64,000 bases of DNA from Akebia trifoliata (lineage: Eukaryota > Streptophyta > Magnoliopsida > Ranunculales > Lardizabalaceae): the NCBI GenBank assembly GCA_017979445.1, contig CM030714.1, positions 42,512,826 to 42,576,825 on the forward strand, given 5' to 3'. Under the pieces are notes generated by a model, which was not told the DNA's origin, ran no database searches, and worked only from the letters and a program-made list of their open reading frames with translations. Made by a program: the position numbers and the translations under genes. Of the stretch, positions 1-12,148 are shown piece after piece. The stretch's first letter is position 1. The number at the start of each line of letters is the position of its first letter.

Positions 1-141
1 GTACCTGCCATTGCAACCGCTGGGTATATAAAACTTCCTCAGCTCTTGACCATATTTGAACTTGTTCCAGACAAGTCTAAGAGATTCTATGCAAGCTGGA
101 TCAAAGAAATAATTCACTTTGGTATGCCAAATGGTCAATAA
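1..141 (+). CDS. 3' end of an unidentified gene (partial, cut by window edge)
   Basis: Frame 1 is open from the first base to TAA at 139-141, giving 46 codons that end in FGMPNGQ. The composition looks like real protein: two prolines, two tryptophan/tyrosine clusters, basic DKSKRFYASW, and no low complexity. I read it as the last part of a terminal coding exon. No family motif could be assigned, so I give no function. The upstream part lies outside the window. The alternative, a chance open frame, is less likely because the surrounding DNA is very AT-rich and stop-dense. Confidence 0.45.
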   Translation, partial: VPAIATAGYIKLPQLLTIFELVPDKSKRFYASWIKEIIHFGMPNGQ

Positions 142-3037
142 ACTCTTATTGGCTTATGAAACCATCAAATGTGCCAAACATGATTATAGATGATATTGTA
201 AAATGACCTATGCAAATTCTATTGTTTGGTCCCCCATCTGTTAAAGGTTCCGGAATATTGTGTTGTGTTGTGTCTGAGTTGTGCCGATGTTCTCTGATTT
301 GCCCTCCACATGCATAAACCAATCACTGGTCAAAGTCCTCTGAGCCTTCTCCTTGTCATTTCAGCACTCTAGGCTTTTTTCAGATAGATAATCAGACAGT
401 ATGAGCCATTTTTGACTTATGATAGGAGGGACTATGTGCATAGTCACAGTCACCTCCACTCTTATTTTCTCTCTCTAGTTTAATGAATGTGTAAAACATT
501 ATTGCCTAGACTCACCTCATCCAAATAGTCTTAAGTTTCGCTCATGCTTTTGACCACGCAAACATGGTAATCTGACTTACTTAACATAATTACAACATAA
601 AGAAAAATAATTCAAATTTATTAACAAGCAGTGGAAAAGGAAATCCACATGCACAAGGGTCCACCCCCTCGATATCGTCATATGAAACCAAGTAGCACCC
701 CAAGTGTCTCATCGGAGGTTGCCATATGATCCCCGACGATTCATTCGCCTTACCAGAACACAAGGTTTCTCATAAACAATGCCTCCATAAGCATATTGAT
801 GACTCACCAATTAACTAATCCAATTAACCACTTCCAAAGAAGGATTCACATATAAATTAGTTTGATTGCCACGAGGAGAAACCCCGTTAGGCATCCCTAG
901 CTTGGTGCACACCCTGATGGGCATATGGCGGGTGGTTGATAACAATGTACACAACCATTGAAAGCATTGTATATATATATATATATGGTTGTGCAGGGGG
1001 CAATGATGTCCAATCATAGTCCCCATGCATGCACGCACGCACACATTTATCAAATGTCATGTAAATATATGATGGAGATCCCTTCAACTTAGCATGATGG
1101 GCAAAAAAGAAATCAACTATCTCTTGAAGAAACAATTGCCTTTAATGGTGATTACAAGCTTGATTGAGGGGCTCCTAAGATTAATTTAGCTCTTCAAGCA
1201 GCGTACCAAGGTGTATACCATTTAAATGATACAATATGGGCTGATGACACTATACAGGGGGGATCAATGCAAATTAGACCTTCAGAGAGAAGCTTTGGAG
1301 TCCTAGAGCCCTAAAATAAGTTGGATCAACACAAAAAACCTGGAAACATAAAAAGGATATGCCATTGAAAATTGATAGCCAAGGAATAACACGAAGCAAC
1401 CATTTTGATATTTTAAGGATGAAAAGATTGAGGAGGACATTTTCCATAGATTAGAGTTTGGTTGTTCTAGCAGAGTAAAGACAAAGTGCTATGTGACCTT
1501 CAAATTTGAATAAAACTGAAATGAAGATTTCATAAGAAGACAATTAGACCAACTAAGCTTTCTATGTTGTGCGATTAAGAAACAACATGTCCACATAATG
1601 AGTGTAGTAAATATGGAAGTGTTTAAATAAGTGGGTTAAAAGATTAAGAATGATAAAATAAAAAATGAACACATTTGCGAATATATAACAGCATAGATAG
1701 GTGATAAACTATGGGAAAGTTGATTCAGACAGTTTGTTCACGTGAAATGAAGACCAGAGACAACACCAGTGAGAAGGAACAGGTGGGTTAAGGGTTCTAA
1801 AAGAATGAGAGGAGGAACAAAAAGGAAATGGATTGAGATAGTGTGAGAAAATTTGAAGACACTTGAAACAACAAAGGACATGGCTTTACATAGAATTCAA
1901 CGGGGTACAAGATTCATTCAACATGTTACTTTTATTAGGTTTAATTTGTACAATAATGCATTTTACATAGGTTTCTAAGGTGAAACTTCATAAAAATATT
2001 TTAATAAATTTTTGGAGGGAAACAACTTAAGTTTCTTGAGTTTCAAGTAAGACTTTTTGTCCCAAAATTACTTCAATTTAAGGTTAAATGTGGATTAAAT
2101 GATCCAATCATCTTCACTTTGATTGTTTACATACCTTAATCATGTCTTTACCTATTTTCAAACATTTTTACACTTATAAGCACATTTTCATTTATTCCAT
2201 TAGTTGTACATGGACAATTGGAGATACACAAAAATCAGATAACAGAAACTGTCCTCACTATAATACAAGTTACAGAGTTTGTTCTCCAACTCACTCTTCT
2301 CAAGTTCTTTGTTGCTCTCCCAAGGTTTCTAAACGTAGTCAAGTCGGTAGAGGACAATGGTATAGTGTGATGTCTACAACATCCAGGGGTGGTTGTATCA
2401 TGGGTACAAAGTTCTGCAAACTTTGTAGCATGACCTCGAGTCGCAAAGACAAATTCTTCTTTGAGGACAACATGTTCAACGTGTGCCTTAGCCTACCAAA
2501 ACTGATAATTCTATTTGTTTCTTGTAACTTCACTCTACAAATTCTTTACCTAAGCATTTTTAAGTATCACAAATTCTCTGTTTCAGTGTTTGAAAACTAT
2601 AATATATACTTCTGGAATTTTTTTCATCTATGGCTAAATTTCTACTTCTCTAAACTTGGGGTAATATTTCCTTTTACTCCAATAAAAAAGTAAAAATTTT
2701 AACAACAAATTCATCTTTTGAACAATATTTAATCTTTAATCATTCAAATTATGTAAATTTGATGGTAATTAGGGAATAAACATTTAACTTGATATCCTAC
2801 ACACAAAAAAAAGGTGTCTGAAATTTTGAGCTTCCTCGGAATTTTTTATTTTTTATTTTGAAAAAAAAAAAAAAAAACTAGATGGAGCGACTCGGATGAA
2901 TTAAACATTAAAAGTAACGGAAAAAAATTAGAATTTTCGTTAAAAACGCATTAATGACTAAGTAAACAAACAAGGACCAAAAAAAATGAAAAATAAAAAA
3001 TAAACAAAGGGCAAAGGACAAAGAATAAGAAACATAC
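142..3037. other. AT-rich intergenic DNA, no gene recognised
   Basis: No protein family, tRNA or rRNA could be recognised on either strand. A short TA run lies at about 969-986. A 183-codon open frame at 2142-2693 is rich in Phe, Tyr and Leu as expected from AT-rich noise, and has no recognisable domain, so it is not called. Confidence 0.5.
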
Positions 3038-3420
3038 CTGAGGATCCTTTGTCGAAAACCCTAATCAAACCTTGATCCAAAAGCGAAAAAACAACGCCAT
3101 AAACCCTAAAATCCCATCAAACGATCAAAAATCTGATAACTTCCAATAATAATAGCAAAGTCAACGATAATTCCTCTCTTCTTTCGCGATTCTCATCTTT
3201 CACCAATGAAAATTTTCTCAAACCGATACTAAACCCAGAACAGACAGAAGCTCTGCTTTGCACCAAAGCTTCAAAACCGCTAGTGATTTTCCGATTAAGA
3301 GAAAAGCGGTTTTGGAGGATTCACGAGGTTTTGAAAAGCTGTTTTTGATCTGAGCTTCAAGGATTCGAAAAGAGAGAGAGAGAGAGAGAGATTCAAAGTG
3401 GTTTTGGGATGTTTTATATC
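3038..3420 (-). promoter_or_regulatory. Orphan promoter and 5' leader exon on the minus strand
   Basis: Read on the minus strand, a TATA-like ATATAAAAC (about 3412-3420) is followed by a CT-rich tract typical of plant 5' leaders (3371-3390; another at 3433-3470 lies upstream). A leader with only very short upstream ORFs follows, then a strong donor CAG|GTATGTT at 3038/3037. This is the usual look of a plant 5'-UTR exon followed by a 5'-UTR intron. No coding exon was found further along on the minus strand (below 3,000). It may be a promoter stripped of its gene, or the coding exons may be unrecognised. Confidence 0.4.
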
Positions 3421-3577
3421 TGGAAGTCTGGAAGAGAGAGAGAGAGAGAGGAAGACAGAGAGAGAGAGAGAGATGTGTGCCACGTCATCGTTTCGCATGA
3501 TTCAAATATTCGCATAGAAAATTGCTAAACTGATTACTACGATCACTGCGTTCAACATTTTGCTGACGTAGCAGTGT

Positions 3578-3660
3578 GTACAGAATAATAGATTACTTCC
3601 TCGAGATACGAGGTCAAGGGTCTATGATTCTATGGTCAATGCCACGTCTTCTCAGTGTTA
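3578..3660. repeat. Foldback repeat family A, decayed copy 1
   Basis: This short palindromic stretch resembles the core of family A elsewhere in the window: a near-inverted pair around CTCGAGATACGAGG, flanked by GATCTATG-like and ATGCCACGTC-like segments. It is weaker than the other copies and its ends are not clear. Confidence 0.35.
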
Positions 3661-4289
3661 AACGAAGTGTGCTATTAAGTCAGAGTAGAATGGCTCTTTT
3701 GCATATTTCGGGACGCCCCACAGTATGGTTTATTCGGATCGCTTACTGTAATGTTATAAATCGTCCTTTCTAAAGTCCCAAACATTTGTTTTGTCACTAC
3801 TTTTGGTTGGGGAAGGGTTTCTCTGCACAGACAGCCCAGAGTAGAAATATGCGGACACATCTTATTTTTCCAATATTATTGACTACTATCATATCAAATC
3901 TACAAGTATACTCATTTTTTTTCAATTATCTCCTTCAATCCATTTCATTCTCATTTATTTTCATAATATTTTTCTTACGATTAATTGCAATCATGAATAT
4001 TTTCTCTTGACATTGTAATTATATATAAAGAACATAATCAATAAATAAGATCATAAATATTTTTATTAAGAAAAATAAAATTAATGGTCAATAATTAGTA
4101 AGTGAAGACAGATACGTTAATCTTCAAGAAAATGATGATGAGAAAGGAGTATAATTTTTTGTTCTTTCTTATATATACATTTTTCAAGTGAGAAAAAGAA
4201 AAAAAGAATAACGTCATAACCAATTTTAAGTTGACAAATAAAAAAAGGACTACTGATAAATTGACTCGCTAAAACACATGTGATGATGA

Positions 4290-4427
4290 CATGATTGACG
4301 TGGAAAATGAACAAAATCATAAATCTTTTTCCTTTTCTATCCCGAATAAAAGGATCTATGGTTTTGTGCACTTGCCATGCAACTACGTATAAACGACATA
4401 TGTTTTAGCGTGTCAGTTTATCATAAC
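4290..4427. repeat. Foldback repeat family A, copy 2
   Basis: The core reads AATCATAAATCTTTTTCC, a short loop, then AAAAGGATCTATGGTTTTGTG. This is an imperfect hairpin matching the other family A copies. A following GTGTCAGTTTATCATAACT matches the right terminus of the long copies at 31,831 and 40,465. The size of the full unit suggests a non-autonomous MITE. Confidence 0.55.
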
Positions 4428-4593
4428 TAAAAGAAAATTTCAAAATCATTTTTTTTTTCTTAGAATGCAATCATGCATATGAATTGAAGTGGAAGGAGGA
4501 TTTTTTAAGTAACAAAGTGTGACTTATGATAAGTGTTCTACAATTAATCAATCCCTTTTTCTAATTCAAAAACACTGTTCCGACAAAGTTAGT

Positions 4594-4739
4594 AAGGAAA
4601 AAAGACCTTACTAAGCCTCATCCACCATTAAAAAAAATCTTGAGATTCATAACAACTAAATCTCAAGATTTGCTATGAATCTAGAGGTTTTTTTTTTTTA
4701 TGGTGGATAAGCCCTAGTAAGGCCTTTTTTCCTTATTAA
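4594..4739. mobile_element. Hairpin MITE with about 35-bp terminal inverted repeats
   Basis: The left end AAGGAAAAAAGACCTTACTA is mirrored by the right end TAGTAAGGCCTTTTTTCCTT. The inverted repeat continues inward to ATCCACCAT/ATGGTGGAT. A second inner hairpin (AATCTTGAGATT / AATCTCAAGATT) fills the centre. The direct repeat AAGTTAGTAA flanks both sides (4586-4595 and 4738-4747), overlapping the termini. This fits a 9-10-bp target duplication of the kind made by Mutator-type elements. No coding capacity. Confidence 0.7.
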
Positions 4740-5816
4740 GTTAGTAATGTTAATCTGACTCTTTCCAGTTTGATCACTTCTTACTCCATAACTTCACAAG
4801 AACTAAAGCTAAATCCAAGTTAGGATTAAGGTAGAATAAAGTTAAACTAATAAGAACAAATAATAAGTTACAAAATAAAGGGTAATTTAAACATAACAAT
4901 CATGAATATTTGAGATATCCTTTGTGTTTTAACCTAATTTATAGCTCCTTTGACCTTGATCTTATATGAGATACTAATAAAATGACTTAAATACCCTTAT
5001 CTTTAACATCTTGTCAAAAAGTAATGATTTTATCCTAAAATAGTGAGTTTTAGATTTTTGACATCTCTCCACTTGCTCCCCAAACATTTTGGGTAACTAC
5101 TCAATATTTACTATTGTTTCCTCTTTTGGATCAATTAGAAAATAATTATAACTTTTATCTAAGATGAATCTGTCAGAAATATCAAGAACTGAAGGGAAAA
5201 ATCAAGAGATTTTGAGAAAATATATCAAGAATTGTTAAATAAGTCAAAAAAATTATCCTAAGGATTGAAGAAGCCGAAACCAATTGATCTTCTTAGAAAA
5301 GAATTGAGCAATTTTTATTTTGACAAAATAAAAAAATTTTGAGGTTAAAGTTATTTTGATAATTTTGTTTTAGTTTCTTATAAAAGAACAGTGCCAAGAA
5401 GGTATGGATAAGTTTGAAAACACCTTGGCAACGACAAAAAGTCAGCCTTTATCATAAATGAGGGTATTTATGATATTTCCCTGAAGGTTTTGAATAGTAT
5501 TTGAAAATAATTTCAAATTGAAGACTTAGCCCACTTGACAGGTCTTTGAAAGAGATTGACAGATTTTTTCTTTTTTAAATAACTGAAATATTCTCATCTT
5601 CAATCTCCTAATCTTTTATTTTTAAATAAATAATAATTTAGATTTGGGTCGTCTATCAATGGATAGTCGAAAATTCAAATTTATATTTGAATAATCAGAT
5701 ATTATATTTAAAAGATTGGATATTGATTTTTCAGTCAAATTTTACTTTAATTTCATATATTACTCTTTAAGTTTGATAAAAATAGAATCTTTAAATTTTA
5801 CTTTAAAAGACATGAG

Positions 5817-5820
<4 letters not shown>

Positions 5821-5847
<27 letters not shown>

Positions 5848-5848
5848 G
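5821..5848. repeat. (TG)n microsatellite
   Basis: About 14 TG dinucleotides are followed by a G-rich stretch (GGTGGGGGGAG). Confidence 0.95.
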
Positions 5849-5904
5849 TGGGGGGAGTGGGGTCAAGTGTTTTCGGCAAGAGCCTTGACTTGAAAATTTT
5901 CACT

Positions 5905-6025
5905 TAGTGTGTACTCATTCAACGTGACTAGAGCAAAGAATCATAGATCTTTTTCTTCGAGATACAAGAGAAAAGATCTACAATTCTGTGTACTTGTCAC
6001 ATCAACTGAGTATAAATTGAGTGAA
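5905..6025. repeat. Foldback repeat family A, copy 3
   Basis: The core is AATCATAGATCTTTTTCTTC, GAGATAC, then GAAAAGATCTACAATTCTGTG: the same imperfect hairpin as the other copies. The flanks GTGTACTCATTCAACGTGAC and TGTACTTGTCACATCAACTG form a further, looser inverted pair. No coding capacity. Confidence 0.6.
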
Positions 6026-8760
6026 AATTTTCAACTCAAAAAATATCTTTTGGCAAAAATTGAAGTTAAGGGCATTTCAATCATTTTACATTAATCTTTA
6101 TGAAAGAATAAATCAAATATTTTTAAATATTTAATAAGTTAATTTGAATATATGTTACATTTTGAATTGAATTTAGTATTTATTTTCATATTCAAATTCA
6201 TAAAGACTAAATTCGATTCGAATACCATCTGTTGACACCTTAGCCCAAAGGATTCTAGATTGGGTACGATGATTTCCCTTGTGATCTAATGAACCCTGAA
6301 ACCATGATATGGCTGTAAATAGAACAAACTACATCAGATTGGAGTGGATCTATGACTATTCTAATAAGAATCAAATCAAACTTGGAATTGATCCCAACCC
6401 TAAACTTTAAAATTTAGATTAGTTTATAAAACTATGCAAACCACAATTAATTCAACAGCTTTAAATAGAAATCTTTCTCAAGGAAAAACTTTACTCTTAT
6501 GAAGTAACATTCACAAGTCAAATAAACCAGTTCAAAAAATAATTAAATGGGAAGAAATGAATTATTAATTATTAGATAAATAATAATAAACATCTAAAAT
6601 CTGCTAATGGGATTAAAATAACATAAATCCAATAAAAAAAATATTATTGAATAAATTCGAAAAAGGGAAGTAATCATAAGTACTAAACCTTGATATCGAA
6701 AAAACAACATCAATCTACCAACCTTTCAAAAAAAGTAGATCAAACATCTAAAACACATTAGTTAGATTAGAAAATAATATAAATCAGATAAAATTTCTAC
6801 TATTAGTTGGATTAATTTTCAATTACCTTGAAATCAAACAAACAAATTGGTCAACCAACCCTAGAAACCATTTATCCCATCAACATTAACAAAATATTGA
6901 AGATTGATTACCAAAGATGTATTAAGAAGATCAAAGCATTGAACTAATTACGGAAACATGTATTAGACTAAGAAAAATAGATCAATCATTAATCGAATAA
7001 ATTTCACAATATCAAAAAAATATTGTTAATGTGCCTTTTAATACAGTGTGCTCTTATGACATACATTAAACTTGAGGAGGACAACATTAGAAGAACATTA
7101 AAAAAACAATTTAAATTGTTGAATTTTAAAATTTCAATTTTTGGTAGAATTTTCTAGAACATGGATCAAGCTAAAAAAAAGTAAAAAAATGGAGAATATT
7201 TTTTGATAGAAAAATAGGATTTTAGTAATTTTAATTAAAAAATCCACTCAAACATACCTAATACCTACGTGCTACTGTAACGACTTGTAGAGTAGTTGTA
7301 CTACAATAATTTACTAATCTTCTCTACAAGAACCACTCATTTTCTCGAGCATATCCATGAAGTATCCCGAAGAAAATTGTGCCACCAACCAGTTATAAAT
7401 AACTAGTAAGAATGACACCTTTAAATGCAAAATCACATGACTCTGAAGAATGACACCTGAAAAAAAACACATGATCCCAACCCTTGAAATGCAAAATCCA
7501 ATGGTTGAGATATATCCTTGGGATGAGATTTTTGTTATCAAGATACTCATAAATCTGAATAATTGGATTTTGTGTTTAAAAGGTGGGGATCATGTGTTTT
7601 TTTCATGAGTCATTCTTAAGAGTCAACGGATCCTGATCATATTGTAATATAGTAGTACTATATTATGTGTATCCAAATAATGCATATTTCGATGACACTT
7701 CCCAAGGATAATTCTCAATCGTTGGATTTTGTATTTACACAGTCGAGATTGTTAGTTCTTGAGACAACATGTATCTTTAACAATTATAGTACAATTGTCA
7801 ATTGGAATGTTGTGTGACCGAAGCATCCCAATAAAAATTAAAAGAATATTTTATAAGATGGCAGTAAAAATGATTTGAAAAATTGAAAGTCGAGCAATCA
7901 ATATAAATAATGTATCAAAGATTGAATAATTATAATAAAATTAAAAATGAACATAATTGTAAATGTACACAAAAATAATAAAATAAAGAAAAGTCAATTG
8001 AGATGAATTAATCATCATGAAACAAAAGCTGATTAAAGTCTTGATCATAAAGAATATATAAAAATACATTCTTTGCTTTTTCTTTTTTTTTCGGTGTCAG
8101 TTTTTTGAGAAAAATTGAGTTCACGGAGTGGGGATCGTACCATATGGTTGGGTCTGAATTGCTTCAAGTTTTTAGAAAATAATAACAATGAAGGGAATGA
8201 TCTCTAATAACAATGATGTTGCTTCGTTCTTGAAAAGATTTCATCTGTGGTTGATTCTCTTTGTAAGAATCAGAGAGTATGATCCCTAAACCAATTCTTT
8301 ACTTTCGATTTTATTCCAGAAAATTGATTATGAACCCTAGATCCAAATCTAAGAAAATTCTACAATTTTAATTATTTCGTAGAAACGAATTGTAATTTTT
8401 CGATCATCAACAATTTTAAGATGTTTCATATCTCTATAAGAATTGGACTAAATATAGGCAGATTTGAGACACGACACCCGTAGCTTACAACTAGTCAAAT
8501 GTACTATTTATATCTTTGTTGCTCCACCAAATGAGAGATCCAAACAATCTACATTTATTTGTTTTTGCCATGAAATTAATCAAATTAAACATATAGACAC
8601 CCCCAAATTTCATAGAAGTCCATGTTCGAAAGGAAATTTGGACAAGATTTTTCTCAAACTCAGCCTAAAATCCATTCAATGTAGACCCCAACAAAAACTC
8701 CTGAACAAGCCCAAAAATAGTAAAACGGTGCATGTATGATCTGTTAGACTGTCCAACACG
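6026..8760. other. AT-rich intergenic DNA with weak palindromes
   Basis: No gene recognised. At 7,410-7,620 a segment containing AATGACACCT and CACATGATCCCAACC recurs in inverted orientation (GGTGGGGATCATGTG), so a decayed inverted-repeat element is likely. The open frame at 8464-8739 has no recognisable features. Confidence 0.4.
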
Positions 8761-8761
8761 T

Positions 8762-9010
8762 AACCCCAAGGAGTTTGCCTAGTGGCAAGCCGAGCCGTAG
8801 GTCAAGTGCTTGAAACCCCATGAAGCAATGAATTCCTTGGAGTCACCCCTCCGGGTTCAGTTGTTGACCCTCGACTCAACCAATTGTAGTTAGGACTTTT
8901 TTAGGGGACGGTGTGTGTGACCAAGAGATTAGTCTCTCCAAAAGGGTAGCGTAAGCACTAAGCATACTTGACCGACTGATGGGGATTTGATGTGAATAGT
9001 CTATAAAAAA
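8762..9010 (+). mobile_element. tRNA-derived SINE-like repeat, copy 1
   Basis: The unit starts near AAGGAGTTTGCCTAGTGGCA, which resembles a tRNA box A (TGCCTAGTGG at about 8777). A box B-like GGTTCAGTTGTTGACC lies about 85 bp further on. The same unit is present in inverse orientation at 11,360-11,590, sharing AGCAATGAATTCCTTGG and GTTGACCC..GACTCAACC. The box spacing is wider than in a tRNA, as is usual in plant SINEs of the Au type. Family assignment is from memory. Confidence 0.55.
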
Positions 9011-9360
9011 AATCTATAAATAAGACTTCTTCTCTCAAGCAAATAGCCCCACGTTTCAAGCCTAGAGGTTGTGTTCCACAACTCTCAACTATCCTTTAAA
9101 GGTCAAACAGAAGGAGTTAGAGTTCTAAAAAAAATAAATAAATAAATAAAAGAAGAGAAAAATCCTCCAAGAATCCAATTCAAGTAGAGATTTCACTTCT
9201 TATTAGTATAACTTCCCACACACCACAAATCTTGGCGTATTATATTCCTTTGAATCTACTCCACTGGAAATATAACCAAAATAAACATTTCTAGAAAAGA
9301 AGGTAACACATAACAAAAATAGGCCTAGTACGAATTATTGTTGAAAGACAAAGTAAGAAG

Positions 9361-10175
9361 GAGAAATTACTCGAAAGACCCAAGCAAAAGGATTTCTCTT
9401 AATAGTCTATTTAGTAAAACTTTCTTTTCTTAATGGTCCCTCAATCTCATCTCATGTTATAATATTTTTTGAAATACCCAAACTACCCTTTTTCCATCTT
9501 CTTCATATATTTAGATTTTTCAATGGTGATTCCAATAATTTTTGATGACTTTTTTTATTATGAATGATGAATGGAAATAATATACTTTTAATTTTGAACA
9601 TTTAGATGTATTTTTTTACATATTATTTTGACGATTTATAACAAAAAATGAAGAGTGAAGCTAAGATTCAAAATTTTTTTTTTACTAGGTCAAGCTCACT
9701 ACTTTCTATTTGTTGTCAAGTTCAATATTTTTATTGTCGAGCTCGCCACTTTTTATTGTTGAATTCGACAATTTAAAAAAAAAATTGTCAAACTCAAAAA
9801 TAAAAAGTAGTGAGCTCGATAGTAGTAAAATCCACTGATTTTCACTTTTTGAGTTTTTCCAACTAAAATACATGGAAAGATCAGCTAAAAATTTGACATA
9901 ACAACTTTTATAGATGATTTCAAAACAAAAGAACCATCCTTAATCAGTTTTCATCCAAAAACAAAATAAAAAATCCTAATACACTTTCAAAATGCTTGAA
10001 AAAATCCTTGAAAAAGATTTCTTCTTCCTTCTCTAATCCTTTTCATCGGTATAGTCTCCAAAACTCGACCGAAATGTTGAAAAGTCAATTATTTTGAACG
10101 AAAATGGTGAATTTGAATGGTTAGAGACTAATTAAAAAGAAATCCTTTTGTTGGGTCCTTTAAGTAAATTTCCCA
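9361..10175. mobile_element. MITE with about 40-bp terminal inverted repeats (family B)
   Basis: The left end GAGAAATTACTCGAAAGACC and the following CAAAAGGATTTCTCTT are mirrored at the right by AAAGAAATCCTTTTG and GGGTCCTTTAAGTAAATTTC. The centre holds internal inverted stretches built on AAAAAGTAGTGAGCTCGA. A diverged same-orientation relative lies at 42,290-42,800. No coding capacity. Confidence 0.6.
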
Positions 10176-11359
10176 AGAAATGCCCAACACCTTCCCTCAC
10201 TTTAAAAGGAACTTTCTTACCCACAATATCTTTGGCCAAAGACAAGTTTTCCAAGTCATTCTCGAGACAAAAAGTCTGGATGACTTTCTTTTTGAATCAA
10301 AACATAACTCTTAAGTAACAATTCATAGAAATGGGTGTGAATGGTGGTGTTATAAACTTGCTTAGAAGTTGTTTTAAGTTATCGATTCAATTAGATCATT
10401 GGTTGAGCTTGTTTTCAATTGTTGAGTCTCTTAAAAAGTCATGGATTGAGTTGTGTTCACTTATTGAGTCGTGTAAGAAGTCTTGGGAAGAGTATTATGT
10501 ACTTAATTATTAAAGATGAATGAGAAGATAGAGAATTGAGTCTTCCAAATTTATTTATCTTCAAAGAGAAACTGGAGATTGACCATCTCGAACTGGTCCA
10601 GGAGGTCCAATCTGCCTCAAATCAGATCACTTTTCTTATCTTCATCCATTAGATCATCGAAACTCGCACAAAAAAATATGTTAAAAAGGGTGAAAGAACA
10701 TTTAAGTGGAAAAGCAAGATTGTTTTGTTTAAAGTGACTCAAATTTTTTTCTTGCAACAATAAAATGAGAGATTCCAAGCAGAGAGGGAAAGAAAGAAAA
10801 CCAGCAAAGCTTTTAGAAAGTAAGCAATTTTGTCCACCTCAAACCCTTTCCAACACATAGGTATGAGTAAGGATGAGATGGCCCAAATGACCATGAAAAA
10901 GGTGGTTTCCTTGAGGCGTTTTATTAGGGGTGTGGCATGCATGATCAATAGTTTTCCTTTAGGAGAAAAGGGTTTATGTCCCATCCCATGGGATTTGGGA
11001 TCCAACCCATTGATTAGATTCCAACATTTACGAGTGAAAGTCCATTAACATCTCCACAATCTTATCTTTCTTTCCACAAATCATTTTAAAGCTTTCACAT
11101 CATCTACAATTAGGAGAGAAATGCCACCACACAACAAAAGGTTAACATTTTTGTTAAAATAATTCATACAACACATGGTATAATCCACTGTGGACATAAC
11201 CCACTTTACCATAACTCCAAAGACTGAATTTGTGAAAAGATGAAAAATCAACATTGATTACTGATCTCACTTAAAATTTATGAAATTCATCCCATACACA
11301 ATGAAAACTTACCTATTCGAATAGTTTCGAATTCTACTCCTAGCTTCTGAATATATATA
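10176..11359. other. Intergenic DNA, no gene recognised
   Basis: Small open frames (10331-10513, 10739-11005, 10830-11048) have no recognisable domain. The first contains an internal repeat of an IES..KKSW-like phrase caused by a short DNA repeat. Nothing supports a gene. Confidence 0.45.
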
Positions 11360-11590
11360 AATTGCTTATCGTGGGTGAGACGAATCCCATGGTTACACGC
11401 ACCACCCCCTCGGAAAGTCCTACATGCAATGATGCAACTGGTTGAGTCAAGGGTCAACCAGATCCTGGAGGGTGGTACCAAGGAATTCATTGCTTCGTGG
11501 GGTTTCATCAAACACTTGAACTACCCTTCCTGAGGAGCTTATCAAGGCTCAGCTTGCCACTTGGCCAAACCCTTGGAGTTCAGCTTCTGA
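11360..11590 (-). mobile_element. tRNA-derived SINE-like repeat, copy 2 (inverse)
   Basis: On the minus strand this reads AAGGGTTTGGCCAAGTGGCA (box A-like), then AGCAATGAATTCCTTGG, then GTTGACCCTTGACTCAACC. These are the same blocks and order as in the + strand copy at 8,762. It ends near a short TATATATA/AAATTG segment. Confidence 0.55.
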
Positions 11591-11910
11591 AGATATTACC
11601 ATTCACAGAGGAAGTAAGAGGGCGAGGGGGGGGGGATACAATATATGGGGATCTAATAAGTACCTAAATGTGACTTGGACAATTTCTCGAGTCTGCACAT
11701 AATTTTTTTTCTTAAAAATAAAGAAAAAAAATCATATTGAGGGTGGGATATTTATTTTGTAAAATGAGATACTACCATGTCAGAATTCCCCACCTATGAT
11801 GACGGCTCAGCACCATCTGTACAGAAAAAAGGACAAGTTTAGGTGATCAGTAGAATTTCTTGGTTGCATATGACGTATATTATAGTGTAAACCAAGGAAT
11901 CAGGGTCATA

Positions 11911-12080
11911 TACACCAAGCGAGGAGGATTTAAACCCCACTCCCACACCTCAAATCTAGTCACATAGATCTCTCATTAGAAGAAGAAGAAAAAAATCTCC
12001 TTTTAATGGATTAGTTGAGAGATATATGTAACAAGATTTGAGGTGTGGGAGTGGAGTTTAAATCCTCCTTCTGGGTGTCT
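11911..12080. mobile_element. Hairpin MITE with about 60-bp inverted arms
   Basis: The left arm has GAGGAGGATTTAAACCCCAC, then TCCCACACCTCAAATCT. The right arm has AGATTTGAGGTGTGGGA, then GTGGAGTTTAAATCCTCC. The match continues through a GAGAGAT..CTCTCA pair near the centre. The small A-rich loop has no coding capacity. It lies just beyond the 3' end of the pseudouridine-phosphate glycosidase gene and may form a hairpin in read-through transcripts. Confidence 0.7.
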
Positions 12081-12148
12081 ACAATCTGGACACTAAATTA
12101 ACAAGAACAAATCCTTCAATGAAATTTTGAATTTAGTAGTATTTGTTG

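Noticed and set aside
2142..2693. 183-codon open frame
   Set aside because: Composition is Phe/Tyr/Ile-rich as in AT-rich noise, there is no domain, and it has no splice or promoter context.
8464..8739. 91-codon open frame
   Set aside because: No domain, no splice context, and surrounded by repeats.
8777..8880. tRNA gene
   Set aside because: Box A- and box B-like motifs are present but too far apart, with no cloverleaf; a second inverted copy at 11,360 shows it is a dispersed SINE-like repeat.
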